Program-made: the position numbers and the translations under genes
The notes under the pieces: generated by a model
What the model was told of the DNA's origin: nothing
Databases searched by the model: none
Seen by the model: only the letters and a program-made list of their open reading frames with translations
Shown: positions 21,361 through 32,921 of the stretch, one piece after another
Numbering within the stretch: position 1 is the stretch's first letter
Layout: every line of letters starts with the position of its first letter
Source: Lampris incognitus
Lineage: Eukaryota > Chordata > Actinopteri > Lampriformes > Lampridae
DNA length: 64,000 nucleotides
Direction: 5' to 3'
Assembly: GCF_029633865.1 (NCBI RefSeq)
Contig: NC_079219.1
Location: 50,419,008-50,483,007, forward strand

Positions 21361-22488
21361 ATACTGACCATGTGTCTGGAAAGGACATAATGCTGAAGAA
21401 CAGTGATTACTGATTAGCATGCTTTTATGATGGATACTTACCGTGCATGTGACATGGAGCACTCGTGATATTTGTAGTGTTAAAGATACTGTATATGATT
21501 ATATGCAGAATCCCTTACATAACCATTTCCTTCAAGATCATTGAGGAAAGGATATTTTACAATCAATGTCTTGACAGTTTGCACATATTCCAAATTTGTA
21601 GGATATATGATAATAAAGGAAATGGAAATTACCAGGACAAATGGCATTGCAATGCTAATGCAGTTTTCTGCAATTTCCTAGAATCAGATGAACTCAAAAA
21701 TTTGAACAGATGGAAAGGTTGGCCTAGCCTTAGCTCAACTGGTGCAAGTCTGGGTAGTCTGCTTCCACAAGTATGAACTTTTTAAACTAATCTTAATTCA
21801 GATAGTTGATACTTTCAGTGACTACGTTTACATGCACACCATATCCCAATATTATTCGGAATATTGTCAATTCAATCAACTGACGTTGATTCAACGGTGA
21901 ATAGATGTTGAAATGCCGGCTGGGTTAACTAGCAAGCTAACATTAACTTGCAATAAATTAGCATTTCACAGTGAGTTAAAGTTAAAGTGCAACTTGCAGG
22001 TTAACAAAAACTGTTGATTAATGAGTAGGGATGTAAAACCAGTAGTGAATTTTCATCAAAAAAAAACAACTTTAAGTTCACTACAACATTTATAGTAGTT
22101 TTTAGTTTTTTTTGGTCAAGAGGGAAGATTAAGGTTATGTTAGTTAACGTGAGCCAGCGAGTTAACGTTATTCGCCATTTAATGTTACCCTTACATTAGC
22201 CAAATTTAGCGAGCAATTGTGCGATGTTACATTGTCACACATCAAAAAAGCATGAAGTTTAATTACCAGGGCCTTTAGCAAGCTCACGTTAGATGTGCAA
22301 TTTAAATACGTTAATCAACGCTAGACAAAAACTTTTGACAGGGCTGCAGATGTCGTTTTGTGTTAGCTAACACAAAAGCGTTGTGAAATAACATAACACG
22401 TTACTTACATTTAAACTTACCTCTGAATCTCTGGGCTTCCTCTTCGGTCACCTCTATGCCAGCCTCGTTTTATCGTTTTCCAACAGGT
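21361..22488. other. intergenic, no gene recognised
   Basis: AT-rich, no protein features; a 103-codon frame at 21465-21776 has no recognisable content. A stretch at 21836-21870 (acgtttacatgcacaccatatccc) resembles an end of a DNA transposon, but no partner end was found. Confidence 0.35.
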
Positions 22489-22759
22489 CAGGGTTGCCAG
22501 GTCGTTGTGCTAAAACCAGCCCAATCGCCAATCAAAAGTAGCCCGAAACTAGCCCAATGGCGACTAAAACTGGCCCAAAAACAGCCCAATACCAGAACTC
22601 TAAATATGGCCCTGCCAAACACTATACACTGCTTTTAAAGTCCAACAGCGTTACTACCATTGCCAAATATATTGCAAAGCTGTAAAAGAGTAAAATCAAA
22701 ACGTACACACTATGCCCCCATGTCCTGCAAATAGACATTTGAATACATCTGTATCTTGG

Positions 22760-22926
22760 CTAGTTTTAGTCAAGATACAGATGCTGAATATGGAGCTGCC
22801 AGGGAAGGGGAAAAGAGGAAGGCCAAAGAGGAGGTTTATGGATGTGGTGAGGGAGGACAGGCAAGTGGCTGGTGTGACAGAGCTGTGGCGACCCCTAACG
22901 TGAGCAGCCGAAAGTAGTAGTAGTAG
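22760..22926 (+). mobile_element. RTE-type LINE 3' end with target duplication
   Basis: Ends with the conserved RTE C-terminal coding block (KRGRPKRRFMDVVRED) and a TAG/TAGTAG tail, and is flanked by direct copies of TGTATCTTG (22750-22758 and 22927-22935). At its 5' end a short inverted copy of the duplicated site (caagataca) suggests 5' inversion. The same LINE family appears at 62268-62478 and 63491-64000. Confidence 0.8.
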
Positions 22927-23047
22927 TGTATCTTGACATGTTTTAGAGACTGTTTTGCATTATCAGATATATTATCATAAATAACTGTAAATGTTAGACC
23001 AATTCACTGATGCACAAACTAACCTATTGCTGCTTTGTCTGTCGCTT

Positions 23048-23147
<100 letters not shown>

Positions 23148-23652
23148 GTGGATGAATTTCCTCCCTGCCTGAATGTATTTATTTCATATGCATTTATTTA
23201 ATGCAATTATATTACCTTATTACAACTGATAGGTCTACACTTTGTCTTGTTAATACACTAGGCTACATTTTAATCATACACTCACTGCACATGTGTAAAT
23301 ACTTGCAAATACACTTTTACTCATACAGTCATATCATGCATTACTGCTATTTACACATGGATACACCAATATCGTTTTTGTTAACTTTTTATTACATTTG
23401 TATTCAATGTATCTATAGATTGTTTCTCACTAATGGTTAAGATTAGGATTTGCGTACGATCGTATCAGTGCTATAGTTGTTTAAATTGCTGAATTTGAAA
23501 TGTTTTTAAATTAAAATATAACCTATTTTTAAATTATTTCATTTAAATATACAATTAATGTAATTTGCATGCAACCCCCCCCCCCGCGGCAACATCCTGA
23601 AAGTAGCCCAATTCCACGGGAAAACCGCGGACCCGGCAACACTCCAACAGGT

Positions 23653-23926
23653 CCTCAGTGGAAAGGCGCGAAAAAATCCGTGCCTCAAGAAGACAAACTT
23701 GACCGCGAGAGACGCAAGACGCATTCCATGAGTGTCGATATCCCTCCCCACTCGGACTTTTCACCGCTAGTAATCAATCCGCGTTTCACTAATTTAGACC
23801 ACTTGTAGGCTACCTGAACATTCAATTCATTCAAAGCGAGAGAGCAGGGCGCAGGCAGTGATTTTGTAACGTTACGTTTAATAGTTTTCTAGTGAGCAAA
23901 GACTGCAAATGGATTAAAGGGAATGT
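23653..23926. other. short intergenic interval
   Basis: No gene or repeat boundary recognised between the hAT duplication and gypsy C. Confidence 0.35.
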
Positions 23927-24137
23927 TGTGGTGACCCACATCTATATTACTAGAGACATTCACCTAAGAGGACAGTGTACCTTTAAGGGAAGAGGTGAGG
24001 GATCAGATAATGGACTTCCGCTTCCGGTACAGAGTTCAGTGTCGTTGTCGAACGTATGACATGCAAAGTTGGAGCTAGTAAACTACCTCGACTACGTCTA
24101 CTCTCATGCTCCTGTCTCGTTGTTTTCTAACTCCACA
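23927..24137 (+). repeat. gypsy C 5' LTR
   Basis: 211 bp, TGTGGTGACC...AACTCCACA; one substitution versus the 3' copy. Confidence 0.95.
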
Positions 24138-24138
24138 T

Positions 24139-24156
24139 TGGTGACCCCGACGTGAT
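24139..24156 (+). other. gypsy C primer-binding site, tRNA-Trp
   Basis: TGGTGACCCCGACGTGAT, an exact 18-base complement of the tRNA-Trp 3' end, one base inside the LTR. Confidence 0.9.
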
Positions 24157-24174
24157 CGAACTACTAATACGAGT

Positions 24175-24453
24175 ATGTCTGACAACGACGACGCCGGTGC
24201 TAACAACATGGCTATTGCTAACGCTAGCATTTACACCGCTACTGTGAAGCTACCCGACTTTTGGCAGCATAATCCACGGCCGTGGTTTCAACATGTGGAA
24301 GCCCAGTTCCAGCTGGGAGGGATAACGCAGGATGCAACGCAGTACTTCCACGTAGTGGCAATGCCACGACCCCCGACCGGTACCCCATACCGCACATACA
24401 AGATTTCTCTACCCGCCTGGCGGGCGCTGCCATCTATTCCAAAATCGACTTAG
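24175..24453 (+). pseudogene. gypsy C truncated gag joined to RT
   Basis: The first 60 or so codons are a CsRn1-like gag N terminus ([20 protein letters not shown], then FQLGG and YFHVVA). After VVA the sequence jumps straight into RT (ATTPDRYP.. in another frame), so the rest of gag and all of protease are deleted. The junction lies at about 24358-24366. Confidence 0.85.
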
Positions 24454-25133
24454 TGCGGGGGTATCACCAAGTGCCGGTCCACCCACTGGATGTCCCAAAA
24501 ACGGCTGTCATCACACCCTTAGGGCTCTTTGAGTTTTTACGTATGCCTTTCGGCCTTAAGGGGGCGGCGCAGACGTTTCAGCGCCTTATGGATTCTGTGC
24601 TCCGCGACATCCTCGTGGCCAGCGCGTCGGCGGAGGAACACATGACGCACCTCAGACAGCTGTTTGACAGGCTCAGCGAACACGGCCTCATCATCAACCC
24701 AGCTAAGTGTCAGTTCGGGGAGTCATCCATCACCTTCCTCGGGCACCACATCACTCCACAGGGGGCCGTTCCCCTCCCTGCCAGGGTTGAGGCTGTCACC
24801 ATGTTCCCCCGCCCCCGAACTGTACAGTCGCTGCAGGAATTCCTGGGCATGGTGAACTTTTATAACCGTTTCCTGCCCCGTGCCGCCCACATCATGCGTC
24901 TCCTGTATGAGGCCCTGTGGGGTAAGAAGACTAAGGACGAGCTGGACTGGTCTTCGGGGATGGACGAGGCTTTTGTGGCCGCCAAGACCGCGCTGGCCAA
25001 CGCTGCACTGCTAGCTCACCCGTCGCCTGCCACCCCCATAGCCCTTACAACGGATGCCTCCGACTACGCCGTGGGGGCCGTGTGTGAGCACTGGGTGGGG
25101 GGGGGGCTGGCAGCCGTTGGCGTTCTTCAGTAA
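24366..25133 (+). pseudogene. gypsy C reverse transcriptase with catalytic deletion
   Basis: RT blocks [47 protein letters not shown], then directly DILVASAS. Compared with gypsy B, about ten residues including Tyr-Leu-Asp of the YLDD catalytic motif are missing (in-frame deletion of about 30 bases near 24606). Later blocks FLGHHIT and [12 protein letters not shown] are present. A shift in the G run at about 25098-25107 ends this frame. The enzyme could not polymerise DNA. Confidence 0.9.
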
Positions 25134-26107
25134 ACAACTCCGTGAGAGCGAGCGCAAATACAGCACCTTTGATAGGGAACTACTGGGTCTCTTCCTCGCA
25201 ACCAGACACTTTAGGTTTCTATTGGAGGGCCGACAGTTCACCGCTTTCGTGGACCACAAACCGCTGACGTTCTGTATGGCCAAAACCTCAGAACCGTGGT
25301 CTGGGCGTCAGCAGCACCATCTCGCGGCGGTTTCCGAGTTTACCACGGACATACAACACGTGTCGGGCAAGGATAACTTCGTCGCCGACTGCCTTTCACG
25401 GGCGGTTGTTAACGCCGTTCACTTGGGACTCGACTACGCCGCTATGGCAGCGGACCAAGCCAAGGACGCGACCGTTCAAGACTACCGGTTGACCCCTACG
25501 GCGCTACGGCTGGAGGACGTAACGTTCGACGCAGCCAACACCACCCTCCTCTGTGACATCTCCACCGGTCAACCGCGCCCCCTGGTGCCTACTTCCTGGC
25601 GGCGCCGAGTTTTCGACACCGTCCACGGCCTTTCCCACCCGGGAGTGAAGGCCTCGACCAAGCTGGTGAGCGTCAAGTTTGTTTGGCCTGGGCTCCGTAA
25701 GGATGTTAGAGCCTGGGCCGGCTCGTGTGTGGCCTGCCAACGCGCCAAGGTGCACCGCCATACCAAGGCCCCTTTGGCACCGTTTGTGGTTCCAGAGAGG
25801 CGGTTTGACCACGTCAATGTTGACCTGGTGGGTCCCCTGCCCCCCTCCCGTGGTTATACGTTCCTCCTCACTATTGTGGACAGGGCCACCAGGTGGCCAG
25901 AGGCTATTCCCTTGTCCTCCACGACGGCAGCAGAGGTAGCACGGGCGTTCATCGGCTGCTGGGTGGCCCGTTTCGGCACGCCGGGTGACATCACGAGCGA
26001 CCGGGGCTCCCAGTTTACCTCGGAGCTCTGGACGACGGTCGCTGAGCACCTGGGGATGAAGATCCACCGCACTACGGCGTACAACCAAGCCTCACTGGCT
26101 GCGACTG
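25054..26107 (+). pseudogene. gypsy C RNase H and integrase, truncated
   Basis: After the G-run shift, RNase H continues ([29 protein letters not shown]), then the integrase zinc region (HGLSHPGVKASTKLV.. CVACQRAK) and core ([28 protein letters not shown]). At TTAYNQAS the sequence departs from gypsy B: roughly 25 residues including the catalytic Glu are deleted, and the frame shifts. Confidence 0.88.
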
Positions 26108-26108
26108 G

Positions 26109-26717
26109 ATGGACCGGCTCCCATGGGTCATGCTCGGCCTGCGTTCGGCCCCGAAGGAAGACCTCCAGACCTCCTCCGCTGAGCTGGTGTATGGCCAGCC
26201 CCTGCGAGTTCCGGGGGAGTTTCTTCCGGATGCTACGGCTCCCTGGTCGGCCGCCTCTCACCTCAGTGCGTCCCGGAGCGCTGCCAGTGCCTTCGCTCCC
26301 GTTCCGATGTCTCAACACTGCCTCCCCCGGTCCTACGTCCCCAAGGATCTGCCATCGGCGAGGTACGTCTTCATTAGGCACGACAGCCATCGGTCCCCGC
26401 TGCAGCCCCCATACGACGGGCCCTTCCGCGTCCTGGAGGCGGGGGATAAGAACTTTGTGGTGGACATGGGGGGCAGGCCGGAGCGGGTCGCTATAGACCG
26501 TCTCAAGCCCGCTCACTTGGACATTGGGGAGCCAATGCAATTGGCCCTACCCCCGCGGCGGGGACGCCCTCCTAGGTCGGCCCCCGCACCTGCCTCTGTT
26601 CCTGCTTCGGCCCCGCCTATGGCCCGGGTTTCGGCCCCATCTGTTTCCCCTCCTGTGAAGCGCAGCCGTTATGGCCGCAGGGTCCGCCCCCCGACTCGTC
26701 ACTTGTTTTCCCCGTGA
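26109..26717 (+). pseudogene. gypsy C integrase C-terminal and proline-rich tail
   Basis: Resumes at [18 protein letters not shown], then [20 protein letters not shown] and FRVLEAGDKNFVVDMGG, matching the C-terminal chromo/SH3-like region of gypsy B, followed by a Pro/Arg-rich tail. Stop at 26715-26717. Confidence 0.88.
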
Positions 26718-26799
26718 CTTTGCAGTCTATTTTTATGTTCATGACTTGCGCTTTTGCTGTTTTGCATTGTTTTGTGTAGGTGAATTCTGGGGGGGCCTG

Positions 26800-27010
26800 T
26801 GTGGTGACCCACATCTATATTACTAGAGACATTCACCTAAGAGGACAGTGTACCTTTAAGGGAAGAGGTGAGGGGTCAGATAATGGACTTCCGCTTCCGG
26901 TACAGAGTTCAGTGTCGTTGTCGAACGTATGACATGCAAAGTTGGAGCTAGTAAACTACCTCGACTACGTCTACTCTCATGCTCCTGTCTCGTTGTTTTC
27001 TAACTCCACA
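26800..27010 (+). repeat. gypsy C 3' LTR
   Basis: 211 bp, preceded by a G-rich polypurine tract. Differs from the 5' LTR at a single position (a/g in the ggatcag/gggtcag context). Confidence 0.95.
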
Positions 27011-27014
27011 ATGT

Positions 27015-27283
27015 AAAAGTTAACATATAATGTGAAGGCAGGTGAGTGTACAGCTTCTACAATCTAGTAAAAACCCTACAAGTCAAACTGTACCTTAACT
27101 ACATTAGGAAAAAGTCAAACCTTAAATCTAAAAATAAAACTAATATTTTACCCAACTTTTTATTTGGCCTACAACAGATTGTCTCCTGATTGTCTTAATA
27201 TTTAGAAGAAAGGGTACATATATGTACCTTCTACTGCTTAGGAACATATATGTACCTTTTCGGCCCTCAAAAAGGTACACATA
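27015..27283. mobile_element. split MITE-like repeat around gypsy D (left part)
   Basis: Repeated gtacc/ggtac motifs (27208-27280) continue at 34689-34790 after removal of gypsy D, where the sequence ends with CTATTTCTGACAGTG. This pattern resembles fish MITEs built of gtacctttt-type repeats. The left boundary was not found. Confidence 0.45.
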
Positions 27284-28019
27284 TGTAGCCGGGTGGTAAA
27301 TCTGTTAAATATGTTAAATGATTTTCCACTTAAATTTAGTATAGTTTAACTGTTAATATATGTAATTGTTATACTGTCAAGCCATGTAAAATGTCATTTG
27401 ATGTATTTAAATTGTGAAGCAGATTGTGAGTGTATTTTTATAGTTTTGGTTGTCATTGCATGTTTTGACCAGTAAGTGGCAGTGGCGGACTTTTATTGTA
27501 ACTCCGTGCAAGTCATCCAAGTGCATCTTGGGTACTCCTTCTGCAAGTTATCCAAGTGCATCTTGGGTATTCTTTCTTTTTTTCTTGTGTGGAGCACCTG
27601 AAGATTGCGGTGTGACGGTGCTCTGACTCCGCAACGCTACTGGAGTTGATGTTCGGTGATTTTGGGCGCGAGCCGTCGACCACTGTTCGCCATTGCAGGC
27701 ATGACAAGGTAACTGACAGAGTGAGAAGTTGCGCGATCTTCAGGAAGTTCCACATGTCTTTGTTAAACCCTGTTTAACATACATAGTCCACTGCCGTATT
27801 TTGCACCGTATGTTGTATGTTGTATTTATTTTCCTTTTAAAGTCTTTTCTGTTAAACTTGCCACATCTGTGAACATTTATGAGCTGTTTGCTCGAAAGAC
27901 ACAGGAATTTATGCACTCAGTAAAACGATCTGCATTCGAAGGTTCAAACAATAAAATTAAAGCTACAAGAACCCCGGAAGTAATTGTGTCCTGTGTGGTA
28001 TCTAATTCCACGGGCTACA
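27284..28019 (+). repeat. gypsy D 5' LTR
   Basis: 736 bp, TGTAGCCGGG...ACGGGCTACA. Confidence 0.95.
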
Positions 28020-28025
28020 TCATTT

Positions 28026-28043
28026 TGGTACCAGGAGTGGGGT
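28026..28043 (+). other. gypsy D primer-binding site, tRNA-Leu(UAA)
   Basis: TGGTACCAGGAGTGGGGT, complementary over 18 bases to the 3' end of vertebrate tRNA-Leu(UAA). Confidence 0.88.
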
Positions 28044-28398
28044 GTAGCTAAAACATTTTTTTTTAAATTGGCAACAGAGTGGCTTATTTTTACTTAAAAA
28101 AAAATACGGCAGTGGTGAAGATTGCTGGTGACGTCCGTTGGAGTTGAGTCTGAAGCCATCCTGCTGTGGAGGTGGTGACCAGCGAGAGACGACGTGAGGG
28201 GCTCTACGAGGTTCTGGTGCTTCCTGTGTCACACGACTCAGCCGTACCAGCGCAGAGGACTCCAGCGCTAACTTCAGCTACAAAGACCAAGATTCAGCAA
28301 GGCTCCAAGTTAAAGACTGTCCTTGTAGTATCCTTGAACCAGGTTTTGAACTAAATATCCTCATTTATACTGGACTGAGTAAAGATTAATATATCATT

Positions 28399-29550
28399 AT
28401 GTCTAGTGATTCTGGTGATGAAGGGAGTTCACGTAATGATAATGGCCACACCTCAGGTGGCATAACGGGTATAGGTGAAGGTGCTACAAAAGAAATGCAG
28501 ACCACCATGCAAGAGCTCGCCAGACTGCGAGATGAGCTCACCAGGTTAAATGGTGAAGCAAGGGCTCAGAGAGCAAGTGATAACAGTGCACCCACACGTT
28601 CATACATCTACGTTCCAAGAGAACGCCAGATCCAAGCATTTAGTGGGGAGTGTGGTACAGACAGGAGATCTGTCGAAGAGTTTATTGAAGAGGTTGAAAG
28701 GGTTTTAAGATACAGAGAGCAAACAACAGAAGAACAATGTGACTATATACTATCTCTATTGCGTGGCCCTGCATTGGAAGAGATGCGACTATGCGTGAGG
28801 GGTCAGTCAGTGGGGCCCAGTGATTTATACTCTTACCTGAGCAATGCATTTGGGGAAAAGCGCAGTTCCACACAGCTTTTGCAGACCTTTTACAACCGTA
28901 ACCAAACTGATGGAGAAGACCTCCGTGACTACTCCCATGCACTATCCCAGATTTTGAGCTCTGTAGTGAAACAGTCCACAGATGTAATACCTAATGAGAA
29001 AACTGTGCTCAGAGACCGGTTTATTGAGGGTTTAAGAGAAGCAGCACTCAGGCGTGAACTCAGGAAAATGGTTAGGGACAAACCAGAGAGCAGTCTTCTA
29101 GATGTGAGGAACGAGGCCCTCCTGTGGGAGATGGAGGACAGCAGGTCTCATCGTCCCAGGGTCATAAAGAGCAACCAAGTTACATCAGAGGTTCCAGAAA
29201 CCCAGTGCTCTATTATTAAAAGAAACAATGACCAAGGTACTGCATTAAATGATGTTCGGAGAGCAGTAGCCCATCAGGAAAAACAGCTAGCAGAGTTAGG
29301 CAAAACACTTGCTGATCTAGCCTTTGCTGTAGGTGAACTGAGTAAGCGCAGCACTCAACAGACATTCCTAGAGCCCAAGCCACGACCTAGACCCCAGCCA
29401 AAGTTCACACCAGATGGTCAGCCTATCTGTTTCAAGTGTAGAGGCATAGGTCACATTGCAAGAAAATGCTCACAGGCCAGAGGGGGTCAAGGGGACGCAA
29501 CACCTAGTTCTTATGTAGTGCAGGAAAACTCGCACCCTCAGTTGTCATGA
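28399..29550 (+). CDS. gypsy D Gag
   Basis: 383 codons, starting at an ATG about 355 bases after the primer-binding site. An N-terminal coiled-coil-like segment ([17 protein letters not shown]) is followed by a capsid-like helical region with [20 protein letters not shown] and a [20 protein letters not shown] block typical of gypsy gag, then a second coiled-coil-like part and a single CCHC zinc knuckle ([14 protein letters not shown]) near the end. It forms the particle and packages RNA. It ends in ATGA, where its TGA overlaps the ATG of the pol frame. Intact. Confidence 0.93.
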   Translation: MSSDSGDEGSSRNDNGHTSGGITGIGEGATKEMQTTMQELARLRDELTRLNGEARAQRASDNSAPTRSYIYVPRERQIQAFSGECGTDRRSVEEFIEEVERVLRYREQTTEEQCDYILSLLRGPALEEMRLCVRGQSVGPSDLYSYLSNAFGEKRSSTQLLQTFYNRNQTDGEDLRDYSHALSQILSSVVKQSTDVIPNEKTVLRDRFIEGLREAALRRELRKMVRDKPESSLLDVRNEALLWEMEDSRSHRPRVIKSNQVTSEVPETQCSIIKRNNDQGTALNDVRRAVAHQEKQLAELGKTLADLAFAVGELSKRSTQQTFLEPKPRPRPQPKFTPDGQPICFKCRGIGHIARKCSQARGGQGDATPSSYVVQENSHPQLS

Positions 29551-32500
29551 GCCACACAACTCGAGGGGAGGAAGCTGGCTCACCAAAAGAGACTCCAGAC
29601 GGAAGCAGGATCTTAGAGCGTGCAGTCGGAGAATGTAAAACTGTTGAGGTGAAACTACGAGGTGTTACAGTGTCCTGCTTACTTGACACTGGTAGCCAGG
29701 TCAGTACAATTTCTGAGAGTTTTTTCAGGGAACACCTGTCAGTGAAAGGCGAAGACATTCACCCGGCATTTGAGTGGTTAAAGATCACTGCAGCTAATGG
29801 ATTAGACATACCCTATATGGGCTATGTGGAGCTTGATGTAGAAGCCATGGGTCTGACTATCCCAGAGCGAGGTTTTCTGATAGTTAAAGATTCTGAACAC
29901 TCTTCCTCTGTTCCAGGTCTAATAGGGATGAACATTGTCAAAAAATGCAGAGAGCTAGTACACACTGAGTTTGACACCACACTGCAGGAGAGGTTTGACT
30001 CAAACTGGAGAGAGGCTTTTAATCATCTTCATGCAGTACATGCAACAGACAGACGCTCTTTCGCTAGGGTAGCTGGTAAGGATGTAGTCCATATACCTGC
30101 TTCATCTGCTGCTACAGTTATGGCTAGGGGACTCAGGACCGTGAGTGAGGATGGTTCTTTTTTGTTGCTGGAGTCTGTGGGTGTTCCCGTTCCTGGAGGT
30201 TTGGTTGTTGTGCCTACTTTGGTTTCATCGGGCAATCACATTTTTCCAGTCCGAGTCATGAACATGTCTGATGAAGATATCTGGCTAGGGCCACGGACTA
30301 GGCTAGGGGTTTTGACTCAGGTAGACTGTGTGAAAAGTGATGAGCTTTGTGAGGTACAGTTCCAGAGAATCTCAGCAGACACTGAACAAGTGAGTATCAG
30401 TGAACACCCCGAAACACCGACAGATGTGCAGGAAATTCTCGGCAAGCTCAATTTTTGTGGTAGCCCAGAACAGCAAGCACAGCTGACTTTGTTACTGGAG
30501 AAGTACTCTTTTGTGTTTGCAACAGAAGATGAAGATCTAGGCCACACTGACAAAGCACAACATGAGATCCATCTGACAGATGACATACCTGTAACACAGC
30601 CATACAGACGAATCCCACCCACACAGTACTGTGAAGTCAGGGAACATATTGGCAAGCTGCTTAAAAAAGGGGTCATTCAAGAAAGCTCTAGTGCTTATGC
30701 TTCGCCCATAGTACTAGTGAGAAAGGCAGATGGTAGTCTGAGGCTATGTGTCGATTACAGGAAACTCAACTCAAAGACAAGACGTGATGCATTCCCGCTC
30801 CCGAGAATTGATGAGAGTTTTGATGCGCTGAGAGGGGCAAAGTTCTTTTCAACCATAGATCTGGCGAGCGGATACCACCAGGTAGCTATGCATGAGAGAG
30901 ATCGGACTAAGACTGCATTTACTACACCGTTTGGTCTGTATGAGTACGTGAGAATGCCTTTTAGTGTTTGTAACGGTCCAGCTACATTTCAGAGACTTAT
31001 GCAAGTTACTATGAATGATCTCATTTTTCAGATACTCCTGGTCTACCTAGATGACATCTTGGTTTTTTCAGAGACATTTGAGCAGCATTTGGAGAGACTT
31101 GAGACTGTGTTTAAGAGACTGGCAGAGACGGGCCTTAAGGTGAAGTTGCAGAAGTGTGCTTTTCTACAACAGTCAGTAAAGTTTTTGGGTCATCAGGTGT
31201 CAGCAGAAGGTATAGGAACTGACCCCTCCAAGGTCTCTGCTGTTAAGAACTGGAAGGTCCCAACCACTGCCAAAGAGCTGCAGTCGTTCTTGGGTTTCTG
31301 TAGTTACTACAGGAGATTCATTCGAGGCTTCTCACAGATTGCCGGGCCACTGCATGACCTAGTCAACAAATGTTCAGGTGTGAAAAAAACAGGGAAAGTA
31401 GGTCGCCAGTTTTGTAATATGTGGACACCAGAGTGTGACTCTTCCTTTGAGCAGTTAAAGGAAAAACTTACCTCTGCTCCCATTTTGGGTTTTGCCGACT
31501 TCACACAACCATTTGTAGTTGAGACAGATGCTAGTCAGCATGGATTAGGCGCTGTATTGTGTCAGCAGCAAGGTGACACCAGACGTGTCCTAGCATATGC
31601 TAGCCGCAGACTACGCCAGGCTGAGAAGAATGACCGAAATTATAGTAGCATGAAGTTGGAGTTGCTTGCCTTAAAATGGGCAGTTGCTGAAAAATTCAGG
31701 GGCTACTTGCTTGGTTCAAAGTTTGTTGTCCTGACTGATAACAATCCCCTCTGCCACCTCAAGACAGCCAAGTTAGGTGCTATAGAGAAGAGGTGGGTAG
31801 CGCAACTGTCTGTTTTTGATTTCGAGGTTAAGTACCGTCCTGGTTGCAGTAATGCCGCCGCAGATGCTCTCTCTAGGCAGGAGTTTGCAGGGGAGCCTGA
31901 AACAGACCCTGACTCGGATTTTGACGACTGTATCACTGTGTGTAACCTGATTGACCGAGGAACAGTTCTGGATCCTGGTCTTGTATCTAGAGGTCTGGAG
32001 TGTTACAAAGTGAGACAGATCCGTGCTGGGGAGTCGAGGTCTGGTGAGACAGGTACTAAACAGGGCAACACCCCCACACTGCCAGGTTATACCAGAGAGG
32101 AGCTAGTAGGTTTTCAGGCCGGTGACCCCACCCTAAAAGAGTTTAGGGCATTTTGGGATCGGGGGAGGAGGCCATGTCCCAGAGAGAGAGCAGCCCTGTC
32201 TAGTCAAGTGAAAAGATTGTTGAAACAATGGAGATGCATACAACAACGAGAAGGGTTGTTGTACAGGGTTATCACAGACCCACGTCATGGAGAAGTGTGG
32301 CAGTTACTCGTGCCTAGTTGTTTGAGGGACCAAGTTCTAGAAAATGTACATAACAACATGGGACATCAGGGCATAGAGCGCACTGTAAACTTGCTAAGAG
32401 GGAGGTGTTTTGGGGTAGGGCTATGCGAGGATGTTGAAAGCTGGGTTAAAAACTGCGAGCGGTGCATTTTGACCAAGATGCCTCAGCCAAAAATCCATGC

Positions 32501-32921
32501 TCCAGTTCAGGCATTCCTGGCCTCCCGACCTCTAGAAGTGGTGGCTGTTGATTTTACAGTGTTGGAGGCAGCTTCAGATGGCCGTGAAAATGTCCTTGTT
32601 GTGACCGATGTGTTTACAAAGTTCACACAAGCGTATGCTACCAAAGACCAGAAGGCTGACACTACAGCTAAAGTTTTGCTCAGGGAGTGGTTCATGAAAT
32701 ATGGGGTCCCAGAGAGACTGCACTCAGACCAAGGTCGAAATTTCGAGAGTGAAATTATAGCAGAGCTGTGCAAACTCTATGGGGTTAAAAAGACACGGAC
32801 AACTCCCTACAGGCCACAGGGAAACGGTCAGTGTGAAAGATACAATCGCACACTCCATGACTTGTTAAGGACACTCCCATCAGAGAAAAAAAGCGTTGGC
32901 CAGAGCATCTGTCTGAAGTAG
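29547..32921 (+). CDS. gypsy D Pol: protease, RT, RNase H, integrase
   Basis: 1124 codons. Protease [12 protein letters not shown] and [47 protein letters not shown] and LGHQVSAEG; RNase [32 protein letters not shown] and [10 protein letters not shown]; integrase zinc region ([15 protein letters not shown].. CERCILTK) and core Asp in [11 protein letters not shown], Asp in [12 protein letters not shown], Glu in [16 protein letters not shown]. It begins at the ATGA overlap with gag; the same frame is open only about 14 codons upstream, so expression is either by reinitiation or by frameshifting in that short window. It ends prematurely at 32921 because of a shift in an A7 run at about 32885-32891; the true frame continues afterwards. 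Confidence 0.93.
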   Translation: MSHTTRGEEAGSPKETPDGSRILERAVGECKTVEVKLRGVTVSCLLDTGSQVSTISESFFREHLSVKGEDIHPAFEWLKITAANGLDIPYMGYVELDVEAMGLTIPERGFLIVKDSEHSSSVPGLIGMNIVKKCRELVHTEFDTTLQERFDSNWREAFNHLHAVHATDRRSFARVAGKDVVHIPASSAATVMARGLRTVSEDGSFLLLESVGVPVPGGLVVVPTLVSSGNHIFPVRVMNMSDEDIWLGPRTRLGVLTQVDCVKSDELCEVQFQRISADTEQVSISEHPETPTDVQEILGKLNFCGSPEQQAQLTLLLEKYSFVFATEDEDLGHTDKAQHEIHLTDDIPVTQPYRRIPPTQYCEVREHIGKLLKKGVIQESSSAYASPIVLVRKADGSLRLCVDYRKLNSKTRRDAFPLPRIDESFDALRGAKFFSTIDLASGYHQVAMHERDRTKTAFTTPFGLYEYVRMPFSVCNGPATFQRLMQVTMNDLIFQILLVYLDDILVFSETFEQHLERLETVFKRLAETGLKVKLQKCAFLQQSVKFLGHQVSAEGIGTDPSKVSAVKNWKVPTTAKELQSFLGFCSYYRRFIRGFSQIAGPLHDLVNKCSGVKKTGKVGRQFCNMWTPECDSSFEQLKEKLTSAPILGFADFTQPFVVETDASQHGLGAVLCQQQGDTRRVLAYASRRLRQAEKNDRNYSSMKLELLALKWAVAEKFRGYLLGSKFVVLTDNNPLCHLKTAKLGAIEKRWVAQLSVFDFEVKYRPGCSNAAADALSRQEFAGEPETDPDSDFDDCITVCNLIDRGTVLDPGLVSRGLECYKVRQIRAGESRSGETGTKQGNTPTLPGYTREELVGFQAGDPTLKEFRAFWDRGRRPCPRERAALSSQVKRLLKQWRCIQQREGLLYRVITDPRHGEVWQLLVPSCLRDQVLENVHNNMGHQGIERTVNLLRGRCFGVGLCEDVESWVKNCERCILTKMPQPKIHAPVQAFLASRPLEVVAVDFTVLEAASDGRENVLVVTDVFTKFTQAYATKDQKADTTAKVLLREWFMKYGVPERLHSDQGRNFESEIIAELCKLYGVKKTRTTPYRPQGNGQCERYNRTLHDLLRTLPSEKKSVGQSICLK

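Larger units (their letters stand above)
23927..27010 (+). mobile_element. gypsy C, internally deleted CsRn1-like retrotransposon
   Basis: 3.08 kb, flanked by ATGT duplications (23923-23926, 27011-27014), with 211-bp LTRs differing at one position, so insertion is recent. It is clearly related to gypsy B by gag, pol, tRNA-Trp priming and the same polypurine context (GAATTCTGGGGGGGCC). Coding sequence has lost most of gag, all of protease, the RT N terminus, the YxDD motif and the integrase Glu region. It cannot be autonomous and must have been mobilised in trans if the deletions predate insertion. Confidence 0.94.

Noticed and set aside
21465-21776. 103-codon plus frame
   Set aside because: AT-rich, Ile/Tyr/Cys-biased, no family features.
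21836-21990. Possible DNA-transposon end (acgtttacatgcacacc)
   Set aside because: No matching opposite end or duplication was found, so no element could be delimited.
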